Assembly: GCA_023411795.1 (NCBI GenBank)
Contig: JAEYOK010000045.1
Span: 124,001-188,000, forward strand
From: Bacillota bacterium
Lineage (GTDB): Bacteria > Bacillota > Clostridia > DSM-8532
Reading direction: 5' to 3'
DNA: 64,000 bases
Both the position numbers and the translations under genes were made by a program. The notes beneath the pieces are model-generated. The model worked only from the letters and a program-made list of their open reading frames with translations, was not told the DNA's origin and did not search any database. This document shows, piece after piece, positions 51,403 to 60,708 of this stretch; the stretch's first letter is position 1, and each line of letters starts with the position of its first letter.

Positions 51403-52173
51403 TTATATTTCCTCCGAACTTAAAATTACTTCATCAGCCAATTCCATATAGCATTCAGCTCCCTTTGACTTGTCATCATATAAAATAATGGGTAGACCAA
51501 AGCTAGGAGCTTCACTAAGTCGGACATTTCTTGGAATAATTGTACGATACACTTTATTCCCAAAGTATTTTTTTACCTCTTCCACTACTTGAATGGACAA
51601 ATTAGTACGAGCATCAAACATTGTTAAAACAACGCCTTCTACACGTAATGTTTTATTCAGATGCTTCTGAACGATTTTTACCGTATTCATCAACTGGCTT
51701 AATCCTTCAAGTGCATAGTATTCACATTGAATCGGTACTAAGATTGTATTGGCAGCCGTAAGAGAATTTATGGTTAGAAGTCCTAGTGATGGAGGGCAGT
51801 CAATAATAATGAAATCATATTTATCCTTTATTTCATCAAGGGCTTGTTTGAGTCTTGTTTCTCTGGAGAATACCGAAACAAGTTCCACTTCTGCTCCCGC
51901 CAAATTGATATTTGAAGGAGACAGGAATAACCCTTTTATTCGTGTTTCGACCATGGTGTCCTCTACGGGTACTTCATTTATTACCGTATCATAGATAGAA
52001 CTTGTTATAGAGTTTTTATCAACACCGAGACCACTTGTGGTATTTCCTTGTGGATCAATATCAATAACAAGTACTTTCTTCTTTTTTACCGCAAGGCAAG
52101 CACTTAAATTTACCGCTGTAGTCGTCTTCCCTACTCCACCTTTTTGGTTGGCAATAGCAATAATCTTAGCCAT
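51403..52173 (-). CDS. parA: Chromosome-partitioning ATPase ParA (Soj)
   Basis: A 256-residue deviant-Walker ATPase: MAKIIAIANQKGGVGKTTTAVNLSACLA at the start, DIDPQGNTTSG, and DFIIIDCPPSLGLLTINSL. It binds DNA non-specifically and cooperates with ParB in origin positioning and initiation control through DnaA. The ATG at 52173 has GAGGTG upstream; an earlier in-frame start overlaps it. It lies 2 bases upstream of parB. Confidence 0.96.
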   Translation of the reverse strand: MAKIIAIANQKGGVGKTTTAVNLSACLAVKKKKVLVIDIDPQGNTTSGLGVDKNSITSSIYDTVINEVPVEDTMVETRIKGLFLSPSNINLAGAEVELVSVFSRETRLKQALDEIKDKYDFIIIDCPPSLGLLTINSLTAANTILVPIQCEYYALEGLSQLMNTVKIVQKHLNKTLRVEGVVLTMFDARTNLSIQVVEEVKKYFGNKVYRTIIPRNVRLSEAPSFGLPIILYDDKSKGAECYMELADEVILSSEEI

Positions 52174-52242
52174 AGAGCACCTCATAAAAACAATTAATCA
52201 AACTGAGATCATATCATTTAATTCTTCATTTTTAGAGCCTAA

Positions 52243-52384
52243 GCCTGCAACGATTTAGCGCTCCGGGTCAACATCCTGTTTCTAAGTCGCAAAACGACTC
52301 AATATTGAGTCGTATGGCTTCGCATCCATGACGATTCATTTATGAATCGTCTACTCGCTTTAAATCGTATGCAGGCTAACCGCT
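52243..52384. repeat. MITE-like palindromic element, copy A
   Basis: Terminal inverted repeats gcctgcaacgattta / taaatcgtatgcaggc bound a 134-base core, and ccgct extends the right end. Inside are a perfect 20-base palindrome (acgactcaat/attgagtcgt, 52294-52313) and a 22-base hairpin (gacgattcat-tt-atgaatcgtc, 52330-52351). Its ends and several inner words match, in reverse orientation, the element at 37696-37825. It has no coding capacity and lies between parA and parS. Confidence 0.85.
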
Positions 52385-52458
52385 TATTAAGAATTTATAT
52401 TATTAAAGTATCAATAATTACTAATCTAAATGTTTTACATCGTTTTTCTTTTATAACA

Positions 52459-52474
52459 TGTTTCACGTGAAACA
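52459..52474. promoter_or_regulatory. parS site 1
   Basis: A perfect 16-base parS palindrome, TGTTTCACGTGAAACA, about 290 bases upstream of the parA start. It is the loading site of ParB. Confidence 0.97.
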
Positions 52475-52534
52475 TTTTAATCGAAAGCAGCTTTTTACGT
52501 CAAAATCAATTTTATCACATTAGATATAATTAAA

Positions 52535-53269
52535 CTATACCTTCATCACTATATCAAAAGAAATATCCCCTGAATTATTGTTTATTCCTCTTATGATTAT
52601 ATCTTTTTCGTTTTTTGCTTTTAAAACAGTAAATGTGTCATCACATCTTAACTCTGAAACAAAAAACATATCATATCTTTTAATTTTATGAAGATCCTTC
52701 TTCTCATTTTCATCAAGAGCATCGTATGCAAACTCACCATATCGTGTATTATTTACATGGCCGAGACAATCAATATAGCTGTTATATACTTTTCTTTCGT
52801 CTATCTTCTCAAATAATAAGTCTGTTTTAAATGTTGGTGTTGCTTCAATAGTAAACTCCTGAATTGCCCCATTTACTTCAAAAGGAGTTTCCTTCTTTCT
52901 AAAAACTAATCGGCTCTCTAAGTCCAGTAATACAGAGAATGTAGAGCCATGAAAAAGAATATCACCATTTTTATCTCTGAATACTAACTCTCGTCTAAAA
53001 AAAGGCCCTTTTCTTAGTGAATACCAGGTTTGCGCAAACATATCTATGCATCCATCCACAGGTTTAACAAATTCCAATGAAAGAGAAATTAAAACCCATG
53101 CTAGATTAAATTTCATTGTCTTATCAACATTGAGATTAATTCTGTTTAAATGTCTTTCGGCAATCTGTCCAAACAAACTTTGACACGCATATGGTTTCAA
53201 ACATCCATTCTCATTGATTTCTGAAACATCCGGTTTTATTTCATAAATGAAATCTTTTTCGTTAATCAT
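52535..53269 (-). CDS. Acyl-ACP thioesterase (FatA/FatB-like)
   Basis: A 244-residue double hot-dog protein of the acyl-ACP thioesterase family, which releases free fatty acids from acyl carrier protein. Recognisable parts: VLISLSLEFVKPVDGCIDMFAQTWYSLRKGPFFRRELVFRDKNGDIL in the first hot dog and YNSYIDCLGHVNNTRYGEFAYDAL (D..HVNN.RY) in the second, with the Asn/His region near the expected active site. It is located between the two parS sites. The substrate chain length is unknown. Confidence 0.88.
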   Translation of the reverse strand: MINEKDFIYEIKPDVSEINENGCLKPYACQSLFGQIAERHLNRINLNVDKTMKFNLAWVLISLSLEFVKPVDGCIDMFAQTWYSLRKGPFFRRELVFRDKNGDILFHGSTFSVLLDLESRLVFRKKETPFEVNGAIQEFTIEATPTFKTDLLFEKIDERKVYNSYIDCLGHVNNTRYGEFAYDALDENEKKDLHKIKRYDMFFVSELRCDDTFTVLKAKNEKDIIIRGINNNSGDISFDIVMKV

Positions 53270-53289
53270 AGATACCTCTATTCAGAGCC

Positions 53290-53793
53290 TTATAAAATTT
53301 TTTCAAATGCGATTCTTTTACTTCCATTTTCTAAATATATCACTCCACAATATATAAAGCCATTATTAGCAAGCATTTTTTTCATTGATTCATTTTCGTC
53401 ATGGGTGTCTACCTTAATGCTTTTTATATTTTTCTCCAGGCATAGTTTTTCAATTTCTGTTATAATAGTGCCTGATAATTTTTTTCCTTTATATTTGTTA
53501 TCCACTGCAATTCGGTGAATAACACCATATTCTTTTTCTGTTATCCACTTTCCATCATAAATTCTTTCATAGGTTTTTTCTCCTCTAAAAGATACAGCCA
53601 CGGTTGCAACAATTTCATTATCTATGATAAGAACATAACCATCCCCTATATCAATATCATTCTTTATGACGTTAATGTTGGGATAGTTATTCTGCCATTG
53701 ATCAATTTCTTTAACTTTTAAATAATCTTGTGCCTGCTTGATTATACCCATTATTCTATCTAAATCATTACTATTAGCTTTTCTAAATTCCAT
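53290..53793 (-). CDS. GNAT-family N-acetyltransferase
   Basis: A 167-residue acetyltransferase: acyl-CoA-binding motif A region VIHRIAVDNKYKGKKLSGTIITEIEKL, preceded by the catalytic-strand EIVATVAVSFRGEKTYERI and followed by IKSIKVDTHDENESMKKMLANNGFIYCGVIYL. The substrate is unknown. It lies 13 bases downstream of parS site 2 and 20 bases upstream of the thioesterase gene, so the two may be co-transcribed. Confidence 0.88.
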   Translation of the reverse strand: MEFRKANSNDLDRIMGIIKQAQDYLKVKEIDQWQNNYPNINVIKNDIDIGDGYVLIIDNEIVATVAVSFRGEKTYERIYDGKWITEKEYGVIHRIAVDNKYKGKKLSGTIITEIEKLCLEKNIKSIKVDTHDENESMKKMLANNGFIYCGVIYLENGSKRIAFEKIL

Positions 53794-53805
53794 TTCGTCA
53801 CCAAC

Positions 53806-53821
53806 TGTTTCACGTGAAACA
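53806..53821. promoter_or_regulatory. parS site 2
   Basis: A second perfect TGTTTCACGTGAAACA, in the short spacer between gyrB and the GNAT gene and only 12 bases upstream of the GNAT start codon. Confidence 0.97.
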
Positions 53822-53830
53822 TTATAAATA

Positions 53831-53860
53831 AAGAGGCCGTAAATATCGTTAAGGCCTCTT
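53831..53860 (-). terminator. Terminator of gyrB
   Basis: Minus-strand AAGAGGCC and GGCCTCTT form an 8-base-pair stem with a 14-base loop, followed by TATTTATAAT. It lies about 30 bases after the gyrB stop codon and abuts parS site 2. Confidence 0.6.
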
Positions 53861-53887
53861 AAATGGTACCAAAAAATATTTTTGGTT

Positions 53888-55822
53888 TTATATGTCTAAG
53901 TTGCTTACAAGCTTAGCATGTTTTTGAATAAATTCTTTTCTTGGTTCAACCTTTTCTCCCATTAAAATTGTAAAGATATCATCAGATAATAAAGGATCAT
54001 CTACTCCAACTTTTAATATTTGTCTTGTCTCAGGGTTCATGGTAGTTTCCCAAAGCTGGTCTGCGTTCATTTCACCTAGACCTTTATATCTTTGCATTGC
54101 AATGGTGTTATCTTCCTTGCTCCAATTTTTTTCTTTAAATAGCTTCGCAAGTTCTCGCTCATTATATACATAATACTCTTCCTTACCCTTTTTTACCTTA
54201 AACAGGGGTGGCTGTGCTATATATATATGGCCGTTTTCAACAAGGGGTTTCATATACCGATAGAAGAAAGTTAAAAGTAAGGTTCTGATATGAGATCCGT
54301 CAACATCAGCATCTGCCATTATAATTATTTTATGATAACGCAGTTTTGAAAGATCTAATTCTTCACCTATACTGGCGCCTAATGCAGTAATAACTGGACT
54401 TAGCTTTTCATTGCCAATTACCTTATCTTCTCTTGATTTTTCAACATTCAACATTTTTCCCCATAGTGGGAGAATCGCCTGAAATCTTCGATCACGGCCC
54501 TGTTTTGCACTACCGCCTGCCGAGTCGCCCTCAACTATAAATATCTCGCACTTCGAAGCATCTTTTTCAGAACAATCTGCCAGTTTTCCAGGTAATGAAG
54601 TGGATTCAAGTACTGACTTTCTCTTTGTCAGCTCCCTTGCTTTTCTTGCAGCCTCTCTTGCTCTAAAAGATAGCAAAGTTTTTTCAACAATAATTTTTGC
54701 TATTTTAGGATTTTCTTCTAAAATATATGATAATTTTTCAGTCACCACTGCTTCAGTAAATGACCTTATATCAGCGTTACCAAGTTTTGTTTTCGTCTGT
54801 CCTTCGAATTGAGGATCATGTAGTTTAACGCTTACAATTGCTGTAAGGCCTTCTCTAACATCCTCTCCCGATAAATTCTTGTCACTTTCCTTCAATTGAT
54901 TTATTTTTCTTGCATAATCATTAACTACTTTGGTTATAGCAGCTTTAAAACCTGTGATATGTGTGCCACCCTCTGTTGTTGAGATATTATTGGCATAACC
55001 ATAAACATTTTCATTAAATGAATCTGTATACTGCATAGAGATTTCAAGCTCAACATCATCTTTCTTTGCTGAAAAATAAATTACTTCAGGATGAATTGAT
55101 TCCTTGTTTTTATTAATATATTCTACAAAAGAGCTTATACCACCTTCATAATGAAGAACTATTTGGTTAACTTCTTCTTCTCTGGCATCGTATAAGTTAA
55201 TGGTGATTTCTTTATTAAGAAATGCCATTTCTCTGAATCTCTTCAAAAGAACTTCAAACTCAAACACAGTCTCTTCGAATATCTCAGCATCAGGCTTAAA
55301 GACAGTTTTTGTTCCTGTAATATTCTCATCGCATTCACCAATCAAATCTACACCGGTAACTGGAACACCACGTTCATAACGTTGTTTATAAATCTTTCCG
55401 TCTCTTGATACCTCAACTTCCATCCATTCGGAAAGCGCATTAACAACTGAAGCACCAACACCATGAAGACCACCCGAAACTTTATATCCATCTCCGCCAA
55501 ACTTTCCACCGGCATGTAAAACAGTATGAACAACCTGCATAGTAGGTATCTGTAATTTTGGGTGTATTCCGGTTGGTATACCACGACCATTGTCATAAAC
55601 AGTAACACTATTGTCTTTATTGATTATCACATTAATCTCGTCACAATAACCTGCAAGAGATTCATCTATGCTGTTATCGACTATCTCATACACCAAATGA
55701 TGCAGACCTCTTGATGATGTGCTTCCTATATACATACCCGGTCTTTTTCTTACAGCTTCCAAACCCTCAAGGACCTGAATCTGTTCTTCATTATATCCCA
55801 CATGATTTTTGCTTTCTGACAT
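53888..55822 (-). CDS. gyrB: DNA gyrase subunit B
   Basis: A 644-residue GHKL ATPase subunit of gyrase: KRPGMYIGSTSSRGLHHLVYEIVDNSIDE (ATP site), GGKFGGDGYKVSGGLHGVGASVVNALS, the TOPRIM EGDSAGGSAKQGRDR and DADVDGSHIRTLLLTFFYRYM metal-binding region. The length is typical. It follows remB and recF in the origin operon. gyrA, which follows gyrB in many Firmicutes, is not the next gene here. Confidence 0.97.
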   Translation of the reverse strand: MSESKNHVGYNEEQIQVLEGLEAVRKRPGMYIGSTSSRGLHHLVYEIVDNSIDESLAGYCDEINVIINKDNSVTVYDNGRGIPTGIHPKLQIPTMQVVHTVLHAGGKFGGDGYKVSGGLHGVGASVVNALSEWMEVEVSRDGKIYKQRYERGVPVTGVDLIGECDENITGTKTVFKPDAEIFEETVFEFEVLLKRFREMAFLNKEITINLYDAREEEVNQIVLHYEGGISSFVEYINKNKESIHPEVIYFSAKKDDVELEISMQYTDSFNENVYGYANNISTTEGGTHITGFKAAITKVVNDYARKINQLKESDKNLSGEDVREGLTAIVSVKLHDPQFEGQTKTKLGNADIRSFTEAVVTEKLSYILEENPKIAKIIVEKTLLSFRAREAARKARELTKRKSVLESTSLPGKLADCSEKDASKCEIFIVEGDSAGGSAKQGRDRRFQAILPLWGKMLNVEKSREDKVIGNEKLSPVITALGASIGEELDLSKLRYHKIIIMADADVDGSHIRTLLLTFFYRYMKPLVENGHIYIAQPPLFKVKKGKEEYYVYNERELAKLFKEKNWSKEDNTIAMQRYKGLGEMNADQLWETTMNPETRQILKVGVDDPLLSDDIFTILMGEKVEPRKEFIQKHAKLVSNLDI

Positions 55823-55845
55823 CTACGTATATTCCTCCCACTATC

Positions 55846-56100
55846 TTAGGTCTGTTTCAATATTCTTTTTCTTAGTGTCGTTGTTGAAATCGGGGACAAA
55901 TAGACAGTTTGTTTTCCATTCTTTACTGTCACAATAAATGACTTCGGAATGTCCGACCCAACTGTTACGACATTTCCTTTTTCCTCACAACTCTTTAAGA
56001 ACTCTCTAGTATTATTAGAAGTTGTCGTCCTTTCAATATCCATAATAGCGAGGATATCTTTTAAAAATACAATTACTTCTTCTCCTATATGCAAAAACAT
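55846..56100 (-). CDS. remB: Extracellular matrix regulator RemB (YaaB/DUF370)
   Basis: An 84-residue protein starting MFLHIGEEVIVFLKDILAIMDIERTTTSNNTREFL, matching the YaaB/DUF370 family. In B. subtilis RemB is a DNA-binding/oligomeric regulator of biofilm matrix genes encoded between recF and gyrB, exactly this position. Confidence 0.92.
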   Translation of the reverse strand: MFLHIGEEVIVFLKDILAIMDIERTTTSNNTREFLKSCEEKGNVVTVGSDIPKSFIVTVKNGKQTVYLSPISTTTLRKRILKQT

Positions 56101-56173
56101 ACTAACCTCGTTCTTAATTTTATTCTAGTTTTCAAATAAGGTCAACTTTCCAATACAAGCAGATTATTTCTGT

Positions 56174-57289
56174 TTAACTTTCATTCATTACTTTTCCGCT
56201 TTTTATAAAAAACTTTTTAACTTCTCTCTCTTTTATATTAGCATAAGGTAACTCATCTGTTGTTGTAATTATGGTCTGCACGTTGGATAAACTTTTAATT
56301 AAATATTCCTGGCGCTTTAAATCAAGTTCTGACATGACATCATCTAATAATAGGACGGGTTTTTCCCCTTTTATTCCTTCTACAAATAAAAGTTCTGACA
56401 ATATAAGTGATAAAGCCAGTGTTCTCTGCTGTCCCTGAGAACAATATTGTCTGGAATTCATACCATTTAATAATATTTCAAAATCATCACGATGTGGACC
56501 ATAGAGACATTGTGAAATACTAAGTTCCTTCTTTATTCCTCTACTTAAAGTATTTATAAGCTGATTTTTAAAATATTCTTCATCTGAATCTTTGTCAAAA
56601 TTACAAAATGTTCTATATTGCAATTCAGAATTTTCGGTACCGTCTGTTATAGTATGTATTCCATTCTTCATAAAAAAGTCTAATTCACTTATTGCATTCT
56701 TTCTTATAAATGTAATTTTAGCACCGTACATAGAAATATGTTCATTCCAGACCGGAATCATTTCTTCATACTTTTTCTCGTGCTTACCCATTTTTAAAGC
56801 TATAGCTTTATTTTTAATCAGTTGATTGTACCTTTTCAATATATGGAGATACTGTCTGTTAGTCTGGCATAGAATAATATCTAAAAATTTTCTTCTAATA
56901 GCCGGTGAACCTTTTACAACTTCTAGAGTTTCGGGAGAAAAAAGTATTATATTAAGTGTTCCAAGTATATCGGAAAGCTTATCTCTTTTTACTCCGTTTA
57001 TTTCAGCATAACGACCATTCTCTTTGGAATACCTGATGGTGATGTTGTTATCCCTATCATTAACAACTGCATCCAGCTTGAGCTCAAAACCTTGATATCC
57101 ATTTTTTATTAAATCATGATAACTGTTTGTTCTATGAGATTTACCCGTTGAAGCAATATACAAAGCTTCCAGTATATTAGTTTTTCCCTGAGCGTTTTGA
57201 CCATATAGAATATTTATTCCATCACTAAATGAAATTTTCTGTCTTTCATAATTTCTAAAGTTAATTAGCTCTAAACTTTGTATAGTCAC
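56174..57289 (-). CDS. recF: DNA replication and repair protein RecF
   Basis: A 371-residue SMC-like ATPase of recombinational repair: Walker A YGQNAQGKTNILEALYIASTGKS, signature CSQGQQRTLALSLILSELL and Walker B PVLLLDDVMSELD. Its ATG overlaps the yaaA stop by 4 bases. Confidence 0.96.
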   Translation of the reverse strand: MTIQSLELINFRNYERQKISFSDGINILYGQNAQGKTNILEALYIASTGKSHRTNSYHDLIKNGYQGFELKLDAVVNDRDNNITIRYSKENGRYAEINGVKRDKLSDILGTLNIILFSPETLEVVKGSPAIRRKFLDIILCQTNRQYLHILKRYNQLIKNKAIALKMGKHEKKYEEMIPVWNEHISMYGAKITFIRKNAISELDFFMKNGIHTITDGTENSELQYRTFCNFDKDSDEEYFKNQLINTLSRGIKKELSISQCLYGPHRDDFEILLNGMNSRQYCSQGQQRTLALSLILSELLFVEGIKGEKPVLLLDDVMSELDLKRQEYLIKSLSNVQTIITTTDELPYANIKEREVKKFFIKSGKVMNES

Positions 57290-57510
57290 CTTTTTTCACC
57301 ATTTTGAACTATTCTATATAAGTCATTATTTACTTTAATTATATAACCATCACGAAGTTTTCTCCCCCGGCGATCCTCTTTCTCGTCATTCACATATATA
57401 TTGCTTTCTGCTATAAAAGATCTTGCCTCTCCTCCGCTACTAATAATATCCGAAAGCTTAAGGAATTGATCTAACTTTATATATTCAGTATTTATAAAAA
57501 TATCTTTCAT
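57286..57510 (-). CDS. yaaA: S4-domain RNA-binding protein YaaA
   Basis: A 74-residue S4 domain protein (YIKLDQFLKLSDIISSGGEARSFIAESNIYVNDEKEDRRGRKLRDGYII), the standard small gene between dnaN and recF in Firmicutes. It binds RNA and has been linked to ribosome assembly; the exact role is uncertain. Confidence 0.92.
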   Translation of the reverse strand: MKDIFINTEYIKLDQFLKLSDIISSGGEARSFIAESNIYVNDEKEDRRGRKLRDGYIIKVNNDLYRIVQNGEKR

Positions 57511-57539
57511 AAGCTCACTCTCTTATATCTTATTTTTTC

Positions 57540-58640
57540 TCAGCTGTTTTTTATCCTAACAGGTAAAATAAGATACAAATATCTGTCATGATCTATTGCA
57601 GTAATAATACAAGGGCCTATTGATGAAGTAAAAGATATCTTTATATTTTCGTCTGTTATAACTTTTAGAGCATCAATAAAATATCTTGGATTAAAACCTA
57701 TTTGTAGAGACATCCCATTATTCTCTATTTTTACTTGTTCTTTTGAAAGTCCAATATCAGCAGTAGATGAAACAATCATATCTTCGTCATTTATATTAAA
57801 TTTAACAGGATATCTTTTGTCATCGCAGGTAATTAAAGATGCACGCTCAAGACTTTCTGTAAGCTCTTTTGTATTAACAGTAATAACTGTCTCAAACTGT
57901 CCCGGTATATATCCTCTATAGTTCATAAATTCACCATCAAGGACATTTGATGAAATCCTACAATTCTCAAAAACAAATGAGATTATATTTCCTGAAAGTG
58001 AAACAGTAATAGGATCTTCACTTGTTTCTAAAATTCTTAGTATTTCATTCATATTCTTTCCAGGAACAACAACTTTAAACTTTACATCCTCTTTAATAAC
58101 TGAATTGCTTACAGCCATTCTGAATCCGTCCAAAGCGGCTATTCTTATTTCACTGTTCTCAACTTCCATTAGACATCCGGTCATAATCTTTCTATTTTCA
58201 TCTGACCCTACGGCAAATATTGTTTGTCTAATAAGTTCCTTTAAAGATCCCTGGCTGATAGAAAAAGCTATTTCATTTTCCACATTGGGTGGTAATGGAT
58301 ATGAGTCTGATTCCATACCTTTTATTTCAAAATATGAATTGAGACATTCTATTCTTATTTTACTTCCATCAAATACTTCAATCAAAACAGGTGCATCAGG
58401 AAGTTTTCTAATTATATCTCCAAACATTTTTCCATTAATTACAATTGATCCCTTTTCCATAATATCTGCATCTATTTTGTATTCAATTGCCAAATCAAAA
58501 TTATTGCCGATAAGTTTAACTTTTTCATCAGCTTCTATATAAATGCCTTCTAATATAGGAAGTGTAGCCTTTGCTAAAATAGCCTTTTGTACTATGTTTA
58601 TTGCTTCCAGTAAGTTTTGTTTAAGGATAATAACCTTCAT
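57540..58640 (-). CDS. dnaN: DNA polymerase III beta sliding clamp
   Basis: A 366-residue ring protein starting MKVIILKQNLLEAINIVQKAILAKATLPILEGI, with the second-domain MTGCLMEVENSEIRIAALDGFRMAVS and C-terminal RYLYLILPVRIKN. It is the dimeric clamp for the replicative polymerase. AAGGAGAT precedes the ATG. It lies downstream of dnaA across the presumed origin spacer. Confidence 0.97.
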   Translation of the reverse strand: MKVIILKQNLLEAINIVQKAILAKATLPILEGIYIEADEKVKLIGNNFDLAIEYKIDADIMEKGSIVINGKMFGDIIRKLPDAPVLIEVFDGSKIRIECLNSYFEIKGMESDSYPLPPNVENEIAFSISQGSLKELIRQTIFAVGSDENRKIMTGCLMEVENSEIRIAALDGFRMAVSNSVIKEDVKFKVVVPGKNMNEILRILETSEDPITVSLSGNIISFVFENCRISSNVLDGEFMNYRGYIPGQFETVITVNTKELTESLERASLITCDDKRYPVKFNINDEDMIVSSTADIGLSKEQVKIENNGMSLQIGFNPRYFIDALKVITDENIKISFTSSIGPCIITAIDHDRYLYLILPVRIKNS

Positions 58641-58883
58641 TTTTTTTATCTCCTTATATCTTATATTTTTTAGTCGTAATAGTAGTAAGTACTGTGAATT
58701 ATGTTGAAAAGTGTGTCAACTCTTTTATTTGTATAATTTTCATGTGTTAATAACTTTGTTGATTAATGATGAATTTTACTGTATAACTTTATGCTCTTTA
58801 AAAAATACATTTTTCTACACATTTTATCAATCCACATATCCACATTTTTTGTTAATAAGCTGAATATATTTATAAAATCACTT
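58641..58883. other. Candidate replication origin (oriC) between dnaA and dnaN
   Basis: This 243-base, very AT-rich spacer contains three clustered DnaA-box-like 9-mers (ttctacaca 58813-58821; caatccaca 58828-58836; atatccaca 58836-58844), each one to three bases from the consensus TTATCCACA, and AT-rich stretches suitable for unwinding. The gene orientation switch near 60.3 kb supports an origin here or in the dnaA-rpmH spacer. No perfect box was seen. Confidence 0.55.
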
Positions 58884-60212
58884 TTACTGTTTTCCGGTTA
58901 TATTTCTTTTCATTTCCATGATAGCACGTTTTAATTCAGCACTTTTCTCCATCTCATCTTGTATCTTGTCGCATGCGTGCATTACTGTTGTATGATCCCT
59001 GCCCCCGAAAACCTGTCCTATTTTTGGAAGTGACATACCGGTAAGCTCTCTGCAAAGATACATTGCAACCTGTCTAGGATATGAAACCTCTCGTGATCTT
59101 TTTTGTGTAACAAATTGATCAGGAGCAATATCATAATATCGTGAAACAACTTTCATAATAGTCGTATGATTAATGTTAGTTACGGCTATACCGGCAAGAA
59201 TCTGTTTTAAACAGTCCTGTGCAAGTTCTAGTGTAATGGGGCTGCCTGTTAAAGATGCATATGCGATAACCCTATTTAATGCTCCTTCCAATTCTCTGAT
59301 ATTTGATTCAATATTGTTTGCAATATAAACCAATACCTCATTTGGTATGTCATATCTTTCAAGCTGGGACTTTTTTCTGAGAATAGCAATACGGGTCTCT
59401 GTATCAGGTGCCTGAATATCTGCTATTAAACCCCATTCGAACCTTGAACGAAGACGGTCCTCAAGGGTTAGAATTTCTTTAGGGGGCTTGTCACTGGATA
59501 TTACAATTTGCTTATTAAGTTCATAAAGAGCGTTAAAGGTATGGAAGAATTCTTCCTGAGTTCGCTCTTTTCCACCAATAAATTGAATGTCATCTATTAA
59601 TAAAACATCTATATTTCTATATTTACTTCTAAATTCTTCATTTTTGTCATCCTTAATAGCATTAATAAGTTCATTTGTAAATTTTTCGGATGATGTGTAA
59701 AGGACTTTAGTTTCAGGTTTTTGTTCAATTACGTAATGACCTATCGCATGCATAAGGTGAGTTTTTCCGAGACCTACTCCTCCGTAAATAAATAAAGGAT
59801 TATAAGCGGTTGCCGGGGCTTCTGCTACTGCAAGTGCGGCAGCATGAGCCAGCTGATTGCCGTTTCCCTTTACAAATGTACTAAAAGTATATTTAGGATT
59901 AAGTATAGATAAAACAGGTGAAGCATCATCAAGTGTAGTATCTTTTTTTTCTTGTACCTCTCCGGACTTAACAGTTAATTCAATATCAAGATTCTTGTTT
60001 GTCACAATTTTTAGTGCATTTTGTAGAAGATCTTTGTATCTGGATTTAATAATTCCTAGATTGAATTCCGATGGAACTTCCAGTAAAATACTATTTTTAT
60101 TTAAAGAGACTGGTACAATAGTTTCTATCCATGTTGAAAAGCCTACGCTTGTTAATTCTTCTTCAAGCAGCTTCATTACTTCAGACCAAATTTCATTAAT
60201 ACCGGATGCCAT
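58884..60212 (-). CDS. dnaA: Chromosomal replication initiator protein DnaA
   Basis: A 442-residue initiator: N-terminal interaction domain (MASGINEIWSEVMKLLEEELT), AAA+ ATPase with Walker A YGGVGLGKTHLMHAIGH and Walker B VLLIDDIQFI, and the C-terminal HTH with GGRDHTTVMHACDKI that recognises DnaA boxes. The ATG at 60212 follows GGAGG; a longer in-frame start lacks a good ribosome site. Confidence 0.97.
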   Translation of the reverse strand: MASGINEIWSEVMKLLEEELTSVGFSTWIETIVPVSLNKNSILLEVPSEFNLGIIKSRYKDLLQNALKIVTNKNLDIELTVKSGEVQEKKDTTLDDASPVLSILNPKYTFSTFVKGNGNQLAHAAALAVAEAPATAYNPLFIYGGVGLGKTHLMHAIGHYVIEQKPETKVLYTSSEKFTNELINAIKDDKNEEFRSKYRNIDVLLIDDIQFIGGKERTQEEFFHTFNALYELNKQIVISSDKPPKEILTLEDRLRSRFEWGLIADIQAPDTETRIAILRKKSQLERYDIPNEVLVYIANNIESNIRELEGALNRVIAYASLTGSPITLELAQDCLKQILAGIAVTNINHTTIMKVVSRYYDIAPDQFVTQKRSREVSYPRQVAMYLCRELTGMSLPKIGQVFGGRDHTTVMHACDKIQDEMEKSAELKRAIMEMKRNITGKQ

Positions 60213-60250
60213 CAAAAATTCCTCCATTTGTTTTCCTAACCGTATACTTA

Positions 60251-60279
60251 AATATACCAAACTTCAATATGGGATTCAA
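60251..60279 (-). promoter_or_regulatory. Promoter of dnaA
   Basis: TTGAAT (60279-60274) and TATATT (60256-60251), spacing 17, about 40 bases upstream of the dnaA start codon. Confidence 0.55.
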
Positions 60280-60330
60280 CAGAAACTGTCTTTGCAGAAA
60301 TTTCTGGTTTTCGTATCTTTTTAGTTTTTC

Positions 60331-60360
60331 TTGACTTATGAGTGTATTAGGTTATATAAT
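60331..60360 (+). promoter_or_regulatory. Promoter of rpmH
   Basis: TTGACT (60331-60336) and perfect TATAAT (60355-60360), spacing 18, divergent from dnaA and about 75 bases upstream of rpmH. Confidence 0.75.
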
Positions 60361-60432
60361 ATTTGCTGGTGTCCTTATAAAAAGATTATTGAACATTTTG
60401 ATAAAAACACACTGAACGGAGGTGCTTTATTT

Positions 60433-60567
60433 ATGATTCGTACCTATCAGCCAAAGAAGAGACAACGTAAAAAGGAGCATGGCTTCAGAAAAAGAATGAA
60501 GACAGCTAACGGACGAAAAGTATTAAGAAGAAGAAGAATGAAGGGCAGAAAGACTTTAACTGCATAA
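60433..60567 (+). CDS. rpmH: 50S ribosomal protein L34
   Basis: A 44-residue, very basic protein (RTYQPKKRQRKKEHGFRKRM...GRKVLRRRRMKGRK), invariant in family and position next to dnaA. ACGGAGGTGC lies upstream of the ATG at 60433. In-frame codons further upstream are not used by homologues. Confidence 0.96.
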   Translation: MIRTYQPKKRQRKKEHGFRKRMKTANGRKVLRRRRMKGRKTLTA

Positions 60568-60587
60568 AGACCATTTTATTGGTCTTT
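60566..60587 (+). terminator. Terminator of rpmH
   Basis: aaagacca/tggtcttt with a 6-base loop and a TTTTC tail overlaps the rpmH stop codon. Confidence 0.6.
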
Positions 60588-60708
60588 TCTTCTATTATGG
60601 ATTATTTAGATAAGAAACATTATAATTGGATAAAATCTTGTCAAAAAACAAAACGAAATTATTAAGATTTTTTCTTAGATTTTGTATAGTGGAAATGTAG
60701 ATAAACGG

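Noticed and set aside
60213..60432. Perfect DnaA boxes in the dnaA-rpmH spacer
   Set aside because: No TTATCCACA-like sequence was found there; only promoters are supported.
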